A DNA stretch of 64,000 nt from Coriobacteriaceae bacterium (lineage in GTDB: Bacteria; Actinomycetota; Coriobacteriia; Coriobacteriales; Coriobacteriaceae). The stretch covers positions 62,001 through 126,000 of the forward strand of contig CABIZD010000004.1 of assembly GCA_902363125.1 (NCBI GenBank), in the 5' to 3' direction. Positions 34,659-49,688 of the stretch are shown piece after piece. Under the pieces are notes generated by a model. That model was not told where the DNA came from and made no database searches. It worked only from the letters and a program-made list of their open reading frames with translations. Numbering within the stretch: the first letter of the stretch is position 1; every line of letters starts with the position of its first letter. Both the position numbers and the translations under genes were made by a program.

Positions 34659-35036
34659 TTATTTAGCCTTGGGGCGCTTAGCACCGTACTTGGAACGGGC
34701 CTGCATACGGTTCTGGACCGGAGCAGCGTCGTAGGCGCCACGGATGACGTGATAACGGACACCAGGGAGGTCACGGACACGACCGCCGCGGACGAGCACG
34801 ATGGAGTGCTCCTGCAGGTTGTGGCCCTCACCCGGGATGTAAGCAGTAACTTCGATGCCGTTGACAAGGCGAACACGGGCAACCTTACGAAGAGCCGAGT
34901 TCGGCTTCTTGGGGCTCGTGGTGAAGACGCGGGTGCACACGCCGCGCTTCTGGGAGTTGTGCTGCAGAGCAGCGTTCTTGGACTTCTTGGGCACGGAACG
35001 ACGGCCCTGGCGAACCAGCTGGTTAATAGTAGGCAA
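34659..35036 (-). CDS. rpsL: 30S ribosomal protein S12 (uS12), Arg at position 88
   Basis: 125 residues. [34 protein letters not shown] and [21 protein letters not shown] are the S12 core. Lys43, a frequent streptomycin-resistance site, is wild type. The other site, Lys88 in most bacteria (RGGRVKDLPG), is Arg88 (CGT). S12 controls decoding accuracy. First gene of the operon; AAGGAG precedes the ATG (GAGAAGGAGTACGCTTTGCC...). The second long hairpin element lies about 200 bp upstream. Confidence 0.97.
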   Translation of the reverse strand: MPTINQLVRQGRRSVPKKSKNAALQHNSQKRGVCTRVFTTSPKKPNSALRKVARVRLVNGIEVTAYIPGEGHNLQEHSIVLVRGGRVRDLPGVRYHVIRGAYDAAPVQNRMQARSKYGAKRPKAK

Positions 35037-35158
35037 AGCGTACTCCTTCTCGAATGATTCCAGCTTTCTGTAAAGTGCAACGGCTTGAATCGAGGGGTCA
35101 GCATCCCCCTACGAAACACGCAGTTCGATAGGATACGTGCCGTTAGCTGTGTCGTCAA

Positions 35159-35182
35159 CAGACCACGCCGCCGGGCGTATCC
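35159..35182 (-). promoter_or_regulatory. Leader motif, rpsL copy (partial)
   Basis: On the minus strand GGGATACGCCCGGCGGCGTG matches the first 19 positions of the rplC motif at 15 places, including GGATACGCCC in full, and folds ACGCC-CGGC-GGCGT. It lies about 123 nt before the rpsL start. Confidence 0.5.
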
Positions 35183-35241
35183 CAAAATTGGCACATTTCC
35201 GCAAAGCCTACACAAAAGGAATCCCCTTCTGTGCGCGGGGG

Positions 35242-35382
35242 CGGATTCCCGGTCCGGGCGGCCCGCTGTTTAAGTTTGCTGCTCTACAGTCCTGCGCAAG
35301 ACGGAAAGCACATTAAGTGCTTTCCTTTGCGTGCGGAACTCGCGACAAACTTAAACAGCGGGCCGCCCGGACCGGGAATCCG
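35242..35382. repeat. Long hairpin element 2, upstream of rpsL
   Basis: Arms 35243-35278 and 35346-35381 are perfect complements over 36 bp, plus one further pair. The core (35279-35345) matches element 1 closely, with the hairpin GGAAAGCAC-ATTAA-GTGCTTTCC; changes in the hairpin stem are compensated on the other side. The outer stem sequence is unrelated to element 1 except for the innermost few pairs. Confidence 0.9.
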
Positions 35383-35405
35383 ACGTGCTCGTCGGGGCAA
35401 CGTTC

Positions 35406-35448
35406 CCTACCAAAAAGGGACAGGTTTATTTTGGTCGGTTTTATCTGG
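35406..35448. repeat. Dispersed AAAACCTGCC repeat, copy B
   Basis: CCTACCAAAAAGGGACAGG then TTTATTTTGGTCGGTTTTATCTGG. It matches the copy at 63954-64000 with a few substitutions. It folds as a hairpin with a T-rich tail. Confidence 0.8.
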
Positions 35449-35510
35449 GGAAACGTCGCGCTCCAGCGGTGATCCGACCTCACTAACACTGTAGATTGAC
35501 GGTGTTTTCG

Positions 35511-35631
35511 GAAGTATGCGGCAAATTATGAACTTACCGAGCACACAGGGATTTTGCGATAACAAACCCGCAGGTAGAACGCTTGAGCATATACGGTGTG
35601 GTCGACCCATCAAGATTTTGCCGCATACTTC
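35511..35631. repeat. 121-bp imperfect palindrome with 15-bp perfect ends
   Basis: GAAGTATGCGGCAAA (35511-35525) and its exact complement (35617-35631) enclose 91 bp; the interior has a further CACAC/GTGTG pair. It lies between the anti-sigma terminator and copy B of the dispersed repeat. No gene is seen in 35449-35676. Confidence 0.7.
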
Positions 35632-35676
35632 AGAAATGCAGGCGAATATCGTGCGGTCTAACCGCCCATTTACCGC

Positions 35677-35708
35677 AAAGAAGGCCGCTTCCCCTAGTAG
35701 GAAGCGGC
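35677..35708 (-). terminator. Terminator of the sigma/anti-sigma operon
   Basis: On the minus strand GGCCGCTTCC...GGAAGCGGCC is followed by TTCTTT, just after the anti-sigma gene stop. Confidence 0.88.
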
Positions 35709-35716
35709 CCCAAATC

Positions 35717-36793
35717 TTACGAATAGACGATGGTAAAGGGTTCCGACGTTTCGGCGCCCCCTGTTGAAGTGCAGCGTGTGCCTTCGAGCGTTACTGAAAC
35801 CACTTGGTCGACATCAATCAACTTCGTTGGCACCCAAATGTTCTCTCCGCTATTGCGTGCCATCGAAACATAGAAATTGTACGCCCCTGCGTCGTCATCT
35901 TCGATAATCTGCTCCGATCCATCCTTGTAGCTGACGGTCAGTTTATGATCAACTGCTTCATAGCCCAGATCATCGATGTGCGTCTGGATGGAAAACGGGC
36001 TGATCTCGAGAGGCGAGTCATCGGAGCGGAGTTCCTTTGTATCGACGTACGCTCCAACGCTAAACTCGGGCGTCGATGCTTCGAACAGCTTCGCGTCCTC
36101 GCCTTCGCCCTCAGTCCAGCAGATATTCCAGGTGACCGCATGTCCCAAATCTCGCTCGCGATCCCACGAGGCAAAGTACATCGTGCCATTAATGACCGTG
36201 TCGCTTGATGTGTCCTTATCAATTGTGCAGCGTGTGTCAGCCCATTCCTCGCCGAAGTTCATGCTGGGCGTGCCGATGCCTTGTTCTTCTTCACCATAGA
36301 GAACAAGTTCGCCTGTCTCTGCTGCCGGCTTGTAGTAGTTAACGCCATTTGAATTGGACAACGTAAACGTCACGGCTCCGCAGCCGTTTTGGTCAATAGC
36401 CATCTCATGGATATCAAGCGTATAGCCGTTACCCTCGACGGACAGATTAACCTCCTGAACTGCGCCCTCCAGGCTTTGGGGCGCGATGCCGTCACCAAAC
36501 TCTCTGGTGTAGGTATATTTAGTCCCCGATGAACCGCCGTTGGTCCAGGTAATGGAATCCCCGTTGCCGTGGTTTCCCCAGGCTGAGGCAAAATAGCTGG
36601 AATTGATAACGGCGTAGGCGACCCCTCCGGTCGCCAACACTCCGGCAAGACATCCGATTACGGCAACATACAGAGGCTTCGCGTGACCCTTTCGACGAAG
36701 CGGCTCTCCAGCCGCAGCATCAATAACACGGTCGGCAAGGTCGCTATCGGCTTGGATGGACTCGAAGGCCTGCTTGATTTGATTGGATTTCAC
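35717..36793 (-). CDS. Predicted membrane anti-sigma factor partner of the ECF sigma
   Basis: 358 residues. A short cytoplasmic N-terminal part (1-38, ending RRKGHAKP) precedes one transmembrane helix (LYVAVIGCLAGVLATGGVAYAV, about 41-62). A large extracytoplasmic domain follows, rich in Asn, Thr and Glu, with no recognised catalytic motif. The GTG start at 36793 follows GAGGAGG, which lies in the sigma gene; the two genes overlap by 50 bp in different frames. Layout and overlap suggest an anti-sigma factor of the DUF4179-like type that releases sigma on an envelope signal. Function is inferred from context. Confidence 0.7.
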   Translation of the reverse strand: MKSNQIKQAFESIQADSDLADRVIDAAAGEPLRRKGHAKPLYVAVIGCLAGVLATGGVAYAVINSSYFASAWGNHGNGDSITWTNGGSSGTKYTYTREFGDGIAPQSLEGAVQEVNLSVEGNGYTLDIHEMAIDQNGCGAVTFTLSNSNGVNYYKPAAETGELVLYGEEEQGIGTPSMNFGEEWADTRCTIDKDTSSDTVINGTMYFASWDRERDLGHAVTWNICWTEGEGEDAKLFEASTPEFSVGAYVDTKELRSDDSPLEISPFSIQTHIDDLGYEAVDHKLTVSYKDGSEQIIEDDDAGAYNFYVSMARNSGENIWVPTKLIDVDQVVSVTLEGTRCTSTGGAETSEPFTIVYS

Positions 36794-37262
36794 GGTCGCC
36801 CTCCTCTAAGATGAATTTGAGCTTCGATCGACCGCGAGCTAAACGCGTTCGAACGGTCGCGGCTGGTACATGCATCAACTCGGCAATCTCTGAGGTCGAA
36901 AAGCCCAGGTAGTAATAGAGCACGATGGGAACGCGGAATCGCTCCGGAAGTCGCATAACGTCTGACAGGACCGCCTTGGTCTCATCCTGCGCCGCCGAAA
37001 GCGAATCGGCCAGATTCTCAATATCCTCCACACGCCTCCATGGCTTTCGAAAGAGCGATTTGCATTCATTGATCGTGACCCGGACAAGCCAGCGGCGAAG
37101 ATGTTCCCAACTTTCAAAGTGCCCATCGCTTTTAAGCAACTTAAGAAAGACATCTTGGGCAACATCGTCGGCATCGGCACGATCGCGCAGGTACGTCAAT
37201 GCGATTCGAAACACGACATCACGGTGATCCTCGACCGCCTGTCTAAATGCTTGTTCTTCCAT
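36744..37262 (-). CDS. ECF-type RNA polymerase sigma factor
   Basis: 172 residues. Region 2 (FRIALTYLRDRADADDVAQDVFLKLLKS, about 18-45) and region 4 (LPERFRVPIVLYYYLGFSTSEIAELMHVPAATVRTRLARGRSKL, about 105-150) are joined by a short linker; sigma regions 1 and 3 are absent. Start at 37262 follows GGGAGGTGATT. The downstream gene, overlapping by 50 bp, is its likely anti-sigma. A 15-bp palindrome, GGTGAGGCCCTCACC, sits 30 bp upstream of the start codon and may be a regulatory site. Confidence 0.92.
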   Translation of the reverse strand: MEEQAFRQAVEDHRDVVFRIALTYLRDRADADDVAQDVFLKLLKSDGHFESWEHLRRWLVRVTINECKSLFRKPWRRVEDIENLADSLSAAQDETKAVLSDVMRLPERFRVPIVLYYYLGFSTSEIAELMHVPAATVRTRLARGRSKLKFILEEGDREIQSNQAGLRVHPSR

Positions 37263-37292
37263 AATCACCTCCCGGTGACGTTAATAATTCTT

Positions 37293-37307
37293 GGTGAGGC
37301 CCTCACC
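37293..37307. promoter_or_regulatory. Palindrome upstream of the sigma gene
   Basis: GGTGAGG-C-CCTCACC is a perfect 7-bp inverted repeat, 31 bp before the sigma start codon. It is a candidate operator or leader hairpin. Confidence 0.5.
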
Positions 37308-37350
37308 TTAGATACGCTCTTGTCGGGCGAAATGTTTCAAATTCAAGCAG

Positions 37351-37393
37351 GAAAAACCTACCAAAATATACCTGTCCCTTTTTGGCAGGTTTT
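37351..37393. repeat. Dispersed AAAACCTGCC repeat, copy C (inverted)
   Basis: Read on the minus strand it is AAAACCTGCCAAAAAGGGAC, then AGGTATATTTTGGTAGGTTTTT. It lies between the rpoC terminator and the sigma gene promoter. Confidence 0.8.
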
Positions 37394-37400
37394 CTTTAAC

Positions 37401-37437
37401 AAAAAGACCCGCTTCCCTGTTGGGAAACGGGTCTTTG
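37401..37437 (-). terminator. Terminator of rpoBC
   Basis: On the minus strand GACCCGTTTCCC...GGGAAGCGGGTC is followed by TTTTT, 26 bp after the rpoC stop. Confidence 0.92.
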
Positions 37438-37462
37438 GAAGGACGGTTAACGTACTAGGAAA

Positions 37463-45439
<7,977 letters not shown>

Positions 45440-45512
45440 CAGGTTTTTCCTCCTTCACGGAAATGCTCGGTGGGTTGGCGAGGCATAGCTTCGCCAGTTA
45501 TCGCAACCTAAT

Positions 45513-45540
45513 AGTTTATCAGGTACCGACCGTTGGGCAA
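45513..45540 (-). promoter_or_regulatory. rpoB promoter
   Basis: Minus strand TTGCCC (45535-45540), 16 nt, TAAACT (45513-45518). Predicted leader of about 65 nt. The remaining part of the gap to galU holds an AT-rich stretch with one LexA-like half-palindrome (45618-45630), otherwise nothing recognisable. Confidence 0.6.
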
Positions 45541-45672
45541 GAAAAGCCTTGACGCGATTGAGTTTTTGGAGTAGCAAAGTTTTTCGACAGAAAATACGCA
45601 GGTAAATGTATGTGTATCGAACATCTGTTCATATATTTTCTGTGAACAGAGAGTCGACAATCGAAGCTCTTA

Positions 45673-45707
45673 TAAAAAACGGGCGCGAACCGAGGTCCGC
45701 GCCCGTA
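45673..45707 (-). terminator. Terminator of galU
   Basis: Minus strand ACGGGCGCGGACC...GGTTCGCGCCCGT followed by TTTTTT, 20 bp after the galU stop. Confidence 0.93.
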
Positions 45708-45726
45708 AATGTCGATGCCCGAAGGC

Positions 45727-46635
45727 TTACTTGCGCATCAAGCCGCCGCGCTCGTCGATGGCGTCCCAGAAGGCGCCGGCAAAGCGAGGATCGCTTGCAG
45801 CCATGAGGGCGTTGGTGGCCATCCAGCCAGAAGGCGTGCCGGTGTCGTAGCCCGACAGCGGGTCGATGACGACAGCGTACATGGCCTCGCGGTCGAGCGA
45901 GCGGGCCATGGCGTCAGTCAGCTGGATCTCGCCGCCCTTGCCGGCCTGCTGATCGGCCAGCAGGTCCATGACCAGCGGGCTCAGCAGGTAGCGACCGACG
46001 ATGTACAGGTTGGACGGAGCCGCCTCGGGAGCGGGCTTCTCGACCAGACCGCCGATGCGCCAGACAGCGCCCGGCTCGGCATCGGCAACGCCCTCGGCGC
46101 CCTCGAGCGAACCAACGCGCTCGCCGGCGATAACGCCGTAGCGGCTGACTTCCTCGGGCGAGCAAGCAGCGACGGCGATAACCGAAGCGCCACCGTGCTC
46201 CTTGGAAACGGCAAGCATCTTGTCGCAGATATCACGGTTAGGCACAACGTAGTCGCCCAGAAGAACCAGGAAGTTCTCCCCTGCCACGGCGTCGGCAGCA
46301 GAGCGGATAGCATGGCCGAGGCCCTTGGGCTCGTACTGATAACGGAAGTCGACCGGCATACCGCCAGCGTGGGCGACGGCATCGGCATAGGCGTTCTTGC
46401 CGCGCTCGCGCAGCAGGTTCTCGAGCGAGCGATCGGGCTGGAAGTAGTTCAGTAGCTCGGGCTTACCGGGAGAAGTAACGATGATGGCGTCGTCGACTTC
46501 CTCGGGATCGAGCGCCTCCTCGACGACGTACTGAATGACGGGCTTGTCGAGCACCGGCAGCATCTCTTTGGGCGTACACTTGGTGCCAGGCAGAAAACGC
46601 GTGCCAAGACCGGCGGCGGGGATGATTGCCTTCAT
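45727..46635 (-). CDS. galU: UTP-glucose-1-phosphate uridylyltransferase
   Basis: 302 residues. MKAIIPAAGLGTRFLPGTKCTPKEMLPVLDKPVIQYVVEEA is the nucleotide-binding start; VLLGDYVV and LVEKP complete the nucleotidyltransferase fold. It makes UDP-glucose for cell-envelope sugars and galactose use. The start at 46635 follows AAAGGA; the ATG at 46719 is in the leader. It has its own promoter (46732-46759) and terminator and lies between rplJL and rpoBC. Confidence 0.95.
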   Translation of the reverse strand: MKAIIPAAGLGTRFLPGTKCTPKEMLPVLDKPVIQYVVEEALDPEEVDDAIIVTSPGKPELLNYFQPDRSLENLLRERGKNAYADAVAHAGGMPVDFRYQYEPKGLGHAIRSAADAVAGENFLVLLGDYVVPNRDICDKMLAVSKEHGGASVIAVAACSPEEVSRYGVIAGERVGSLEGAEGVADAEPGAVWRIGGLVEKPAPEAAPSNLYIVGRYLLSPLVMDLLADQQAGKGGEIQLTDAMARSLDREAMYAVVIDPLSGYDTGTPSGWMATNALMAASDPRFAGAFWDAIDERGGLMRK

Positions 46636-46731
46636 GTTATTCAAAGATCCTTTCGCAGGCGCAAAAGCGCCCCATGCGTGCGGCGCACAGCCGCAGACCA
46701 AATTACGATACCCAAGCATCTTACCGCTGGA

Positions 46732-46759
46732 ACTATATGTCGCTACAAGGCAGAGACAA
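46732..46759 (-). promoter_or_regulatory. galU promoter
   Basis: Minus strand TTGTCT (46754-46759), 16 nt, TATAGT (46732-46737), about 90 nt before the start codon. Confidence 0.65.
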
Positions 46760-46887
46760 TTCTTCAGCAGGTCAACGCAAATTATTGCTCGAATGGTGCA
46801 ATTTTATTGCCCAACGGCAGGGCGCCCGATACGACGCAAATCACAGAACATGGCAGTTTGAGCTACCGATGTCGAGGGACCGAAAAA

Positions 46888-46922
46888 CAAAAAAGACGGG
46901 GCTCGCAATGCGAACCCCGTCT
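46888..46922 (-). terminator. Terminator of rplJL
   Basis: Minus strand AGACGGGGTTCGC...GCGAGCCCCGTCT followed by TTTTTG, 28 bp after the rplL stop. Confidence 0.93.
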
Positions 46923-46949
46923 GCAAAGAAATCTGGCGAGAAAGCCTGA

Positions 46950-47327
46950 TTACTTGAGGGTGACAGCAGCGCCAGCAGCCTCGAGCTTCTCCTTGGCAGC
47001 CTCGGCGTCCTCCTTCTTGGCACCCTCGAGAACAGCCTTGGGAGCGCCCTCGACGACCTCCTTGGCCTCCTTCAGGCCAAGGTTGGTGAGCTCACGGACG
47101 GCCTTGATGACCTGGATCTTGTTGTCGCCGAAGCCCTCAAGCACGACGTCAAACTCGGTCTTCTCCTCGGCCTCAGCAGCGCCAGCAGCGGGAGCGGCGA
47201 CAACAGCGGCAGGAGCAGCGGCGGAAACGCCGAAGGTGTCCTCGATAGCCTTAACGAGCTCGGAAGCCTCGAGAAGGGTCATTTCCTTAAGAGCATCGAT
47301 GATCTCATCGGTGGTAAGCTTAGCCAT
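46950..47327 (-). CDS. rplL: 50S ribosomal protein L7/L12 (bL12)
   Basis: 125 residues. The N-terminal dimerisation part ([34 protein letters not shown]), Ala-rich hinge and C-terminal domain ([43 protein letters not shown]) are typical. It forms the stalk that recruits translation factors. GAAAGGA precedes the start at 47327. Confidence 0.97.
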   Translation of the reverse strand: MAKLTTDEIIDALKEMTLLEASELVKAIEDTFGVSAAAPAAVVAAPAAGAAEAEEKTEFDVVLEGFGDNKIQVIKAVRELTNLGLKEAKEVVEGAPKAVLEGAKKEDAEAAKEKLEAAGAAVTLK

Positions 47328-47429
47328 TTCTAAGTCCTTTCGGTTTCCGTGTCTGTGCACGGAGATCAGTTAAAACACGGCGCGAATGCGCCAGGGGTGC
47401 GGCGTTGCCGCCGCGGGTGAAAACAGCGA

Positions 47430-47951
47430 CTAGGCTGCCTTCTGCTCGGAGACCTGCTGGATCGAACGAGCGAGACCAGAGGAAACGCCGTTGACGCAGA
47501 CAGCGATGTCGCGAGCGAAACCGGAGATGAGACCGGCGATCTGGCCGAGAAGCTGATCCTTGGTGGGAAGCTCGGCGATAGCCTTAACATCATCAGCGGA
47601 AACGGCCTTGCCGTCGGAGATACCGCCCTTGATCTCAAGGACGCCCTTGGACTTAGCGGAGAAGTCCTTAAGGGCCTTAGCGGCCTCGACCGGCTCGGAC
47701 TCGTAGAACACATAAGCGACGGGGCCGGCGAGAATCTCGTCGAGCTCGGGCTGCTCCTGGTTCTTGAGGGCGATCTTGACCAGGTTGTTCTTGTAGACCT
47801 TCATCTCGGCGCCGCACTCGCGAAGCTGATGACGCAGCTCCTGAGCCTGCTTAACCGTCAGACCGTTGTAGTTGACGACGAACAGACCGGCGTTCTCGGC
47901 GATACGGGACTCGATCTCTGCAACCTTGTCGATTTTGTACTGCTGGGGCAT
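47430..47951 (-). CDS. rplJ: 50S ribosomal protein L10 (uL10)
   Basis: 173 residues. KIDKVAEIESRIAENAGLFVVNYNGLTVKQAQELRHQLRECGAEMKVYKNNLVKIAL is the conserved rRNA-binding domain; the C-terminal helix binds L7/L12. L10 with L7/L12 commonly represses its own mRNA by binding the leader; a matching leader with an attenuator lies at 48010-48142. GAGGAGG precedes the ATG. Confidence 0.96.
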   Translation of the reverse strand: MPQQYKIDKVAEIESRIAENAGLFVVNYNGLTVKQAQELRHQLRECGAEMKVYKNNLVKIALKNQEQPELDEILAGPVAYVFYESEPVEAAKALKDFSAKSKGVLEIKGGISDGKAVSADDVKAIAELPTKDQLLGQIAGLISGFARDIAVCVNGVSSGLARSIQQVSEQKAA

Positions 47952-48009
47952 GAATTACACCTCCTCGAATTCTTTCCGGGCACGGTCCGCCACAAGGACG
48001 TGACGGGGG

Positions 48010-48142
48010 CATGTCCAAAAAGAAAGCCCCCGCGCTGCATGAGCGACGGGGGCGAGAAGACATATCTACTCGACCACCTCGGCTGGCGGGATATCCCATT
48101 AAGCTCGCGGGCGATGCCCGTTTGCACCGGCTGTCTCTGGCA
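48010..48142 (-). ncRNA. L10 (rplJ) leader RNA with attenuator
   Basis: On the minus strand GCCAGAGACAGCCGGTGCAA, then a CGGGC/GCCCG stem, GAGCTTAATGGG and CCGCCAGCCGAGGTGGTCG match the known L10 leader (kink-turn RNA bound by L10-L12). It ends in an attenuator: GCCCCCGTCGC...GCGCGGGGGC (48026-48053) followed by TTTCTTTTT (48017-48025). A second copy of GCCCCCGTC (48002-48010) just downstream could pair alternatively with the GGGGGC arm. Confidence 0.85.
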
Positions 48143-48167
48143 GCGGATTCGTGCGTGAACCGAAAGT

Positions 48168-48196
48168 ATTATGGCGGGGACCCCGGCGTCGGTCAA
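48168..48196 (-). promoter_or_regulatory. rplJ promoter
   Basis: Minus strand TTGACC (48191-48196), 17 nt, CATAAT (48168-48173). Predicted start near 48161 gives a leader of about 210 nt. The -35 box lies inside the outer stem of hairpin element 3. Confidence 0.8.
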
Positions 48197-48402
48197 CGGA
48201 AAACCGGGCTGCACACAATTCCACCATCCGGCACGCGCCGCCGAAGGCCAGGCGCAAGGTTTTCGCTCGGTCAAGTCCTGGGCTCGCACGAAGGCCACAT
48301 TAAGTGGCCTTCGGCTCGTGCGGAATCTACGAAACCCTTGCGCCTGGCCTTCGGCGGCGCGGCCTGCGTCAACTATGGGGCAGCCCGGTTTTCCGTTGGC
48401 CG
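48190..48402. repeat. Long hairpin element 3, upstream of rplJ
   Basis: Outer arms 48190-48212 and 48380-48402 (23 bp, one wobble) and inner arms 48235-48265 and 48330-48360 (31 bp, one wobble) are separated by unpaired 22- and 19-nt stretches. The core keeps AAGTCCTG, the hairpin GAAGGCCAC-ATTAA-GTGGCCTTC and CGTGCGGAA. It is the most diverged member of the family. 48403-48458, up to the aminotransferase stop, holds nothing recognisable. Confidence 0.88.
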
Positions 48403-48458
48403 GCGCGCCCCACTCATAATGCTTGGGTCGGTGGGCTGATGTGTTGCGTCCCTGATGG

Positions 48459-49595
48459 CTACAGGGTTGAAATGAAGGTGGACAGGCGATTTAGGCCTTC
48501 GTCCAGATCTTGGTCGGAGACGCAGTAGCTGAGGCGGATGTGGCCTTCGGTGCCGAAGCAGTCGCCCGGGACTAGGGCTACGTTTGCTTCTTTGATGGCT
48601 TTGATGCAGAAGGCTTCGCTGGTTAGGTCGAACTTTTTGATGCTCGGGAAAGTGTAGAAGGCTCCTGCGGGCTCTACTGCGTCGAGGCCCATAGCGTTTA
48701 AGGCTGCGAGCACGCGTTTGCGGCGGGCTCGGTAGACTTTGAGCATGGGGGTTGGGTCGACGGTCAGGGCTCGCGCTGCTGCGTCCATCTCAAATGAAAC
48801 GGCACTCGATACTAGGTATTGGTGTGCTTTTGCGATCTCGGCGATGACGGGGGCTGCCGCTGCGAGCCAACCCAAGCGCCAGCCGGTCATGGCCCAGGGC
48901 TTGGAGAAACTCTCGATGATCACTGTCTGCTCGCGCAGCTCCGGGTGTCGCTGGGCGAAGCGCTCGTAGCCATCCACATAGACCAGACGGTTGTATACGT
49001 CGTCGCAGACTACGTAGATGCCCGCCTGCTCCGCTACGCGCGCCACGGCGTCGAGCGATGCCGCGTCGAGGATGCAGCCCGTAGGATTGTTGGGCGAGCA
49101 GATGACGATGGCCTTGGTCGCCGGTGTCACGCAAGCACGAAGTGCGTCCTCGTCAATCTGGAATTGCGCAGGCTCCGTATCCAAAAAGACCGCTTTGGCG
49201 TGGTTGGCAACGACGATGCTCTCGTACAGGCCAAAGGCCGGCGTGGGGATAATGACCTCGTCGCCGGGGTTGAGCATGGCCATAAACGTTGCCGACAGGG
49301 CCTCGGTCGCGCCGTCGGTCAGGATGACCTCATCGGCAGAATACGTAAGGCCCGCATCCCCCATGTAGGCAGACAGCGCCTCGCGCAGGGCGGGGCGACC
49401 GTTGTTGGGCGGATAGTGCGTGTCGCCGCGGTCCAACGAAGCAGTCACCTCAGCGCTAATCACATCGGGCGTAGGAAAATCGGGCTCGCCGAGCGCGAGC
49501 GCAATGCATCCCGGATGCTGGGCGGCGAGCGCATTGATCCGGCGGATGCCGGAGGGCTTGAGCGTGGCAAGCGAGGTATTCATGGGCAGACGCAT
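48459..49595 (-). CDS. Class I/II pyridoxal phosphate aminotransferase
   Basis: 378 residues. Fold type I: NNGRPALREALSAYM, the CSPNNPTGCIL block, DDVYNRLVY and the PLP lysine in ESFSKPWAMTGWRLGW are all visible, and the C-terminal arginine region is HIRLSYCVSDQDLDEGLNRL. It resembles aspartate/aromatic aminotransferases; the preferred amino acid is not clear. GAAAGGA precedes the ATG at 49595. It is the gene immediately upstream of hairpin element 3. Confidence 0.92.
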   Translation of the reverse strand: MRLPMNTSLATLKPSGIRRINALAAQHPGCIALALGEPDFPTPDVISAEVTASLDRGDTHYPPNNGRPALREALSAYMGDAGLTYSADEVILTDGATEALSATFMAMLNPGDEVIIPTPAFGLYESIVVANHAKAVFLDTEPAQFQIDEDALRACVTPATKAIVICSPNNPTGCILDAASLDAVARVAEQAGIYVVCDDVYNRLVYVDGYERFAQRHPELREQTVIIESFSKPWAMTGWRLGWLAAAAPVIAEIAKAHQYLVSSAVSFEMDAAARALTVDPTPMLKVYRARRKRVLAALNAMGLDAVEPAGAFYTFPSIKKFDLTSEAFCIKAIKEANVALVPGDCFGTEGHIRLSYCVSDQDLDEGLNRLSTFISTL

Positions 49596-49688
49596 GGCGT
49601 TCCTTTCGTAAGGGTTGCACTAGGATAGCGCGGCGGAGCGCCACCAGACGGTGTAACCTAAACGGAAACCAACCGGAAAGGAGGCGGC

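Noticed and set aside
45618..45630. LexA-like box CGAAC-ATCT-GTTC
   Set aside because: One position of the consensus fails, it lies about 110 bp upstream of the rpoB start site, and SOS control of rpoB would be unexpected; probably chance.
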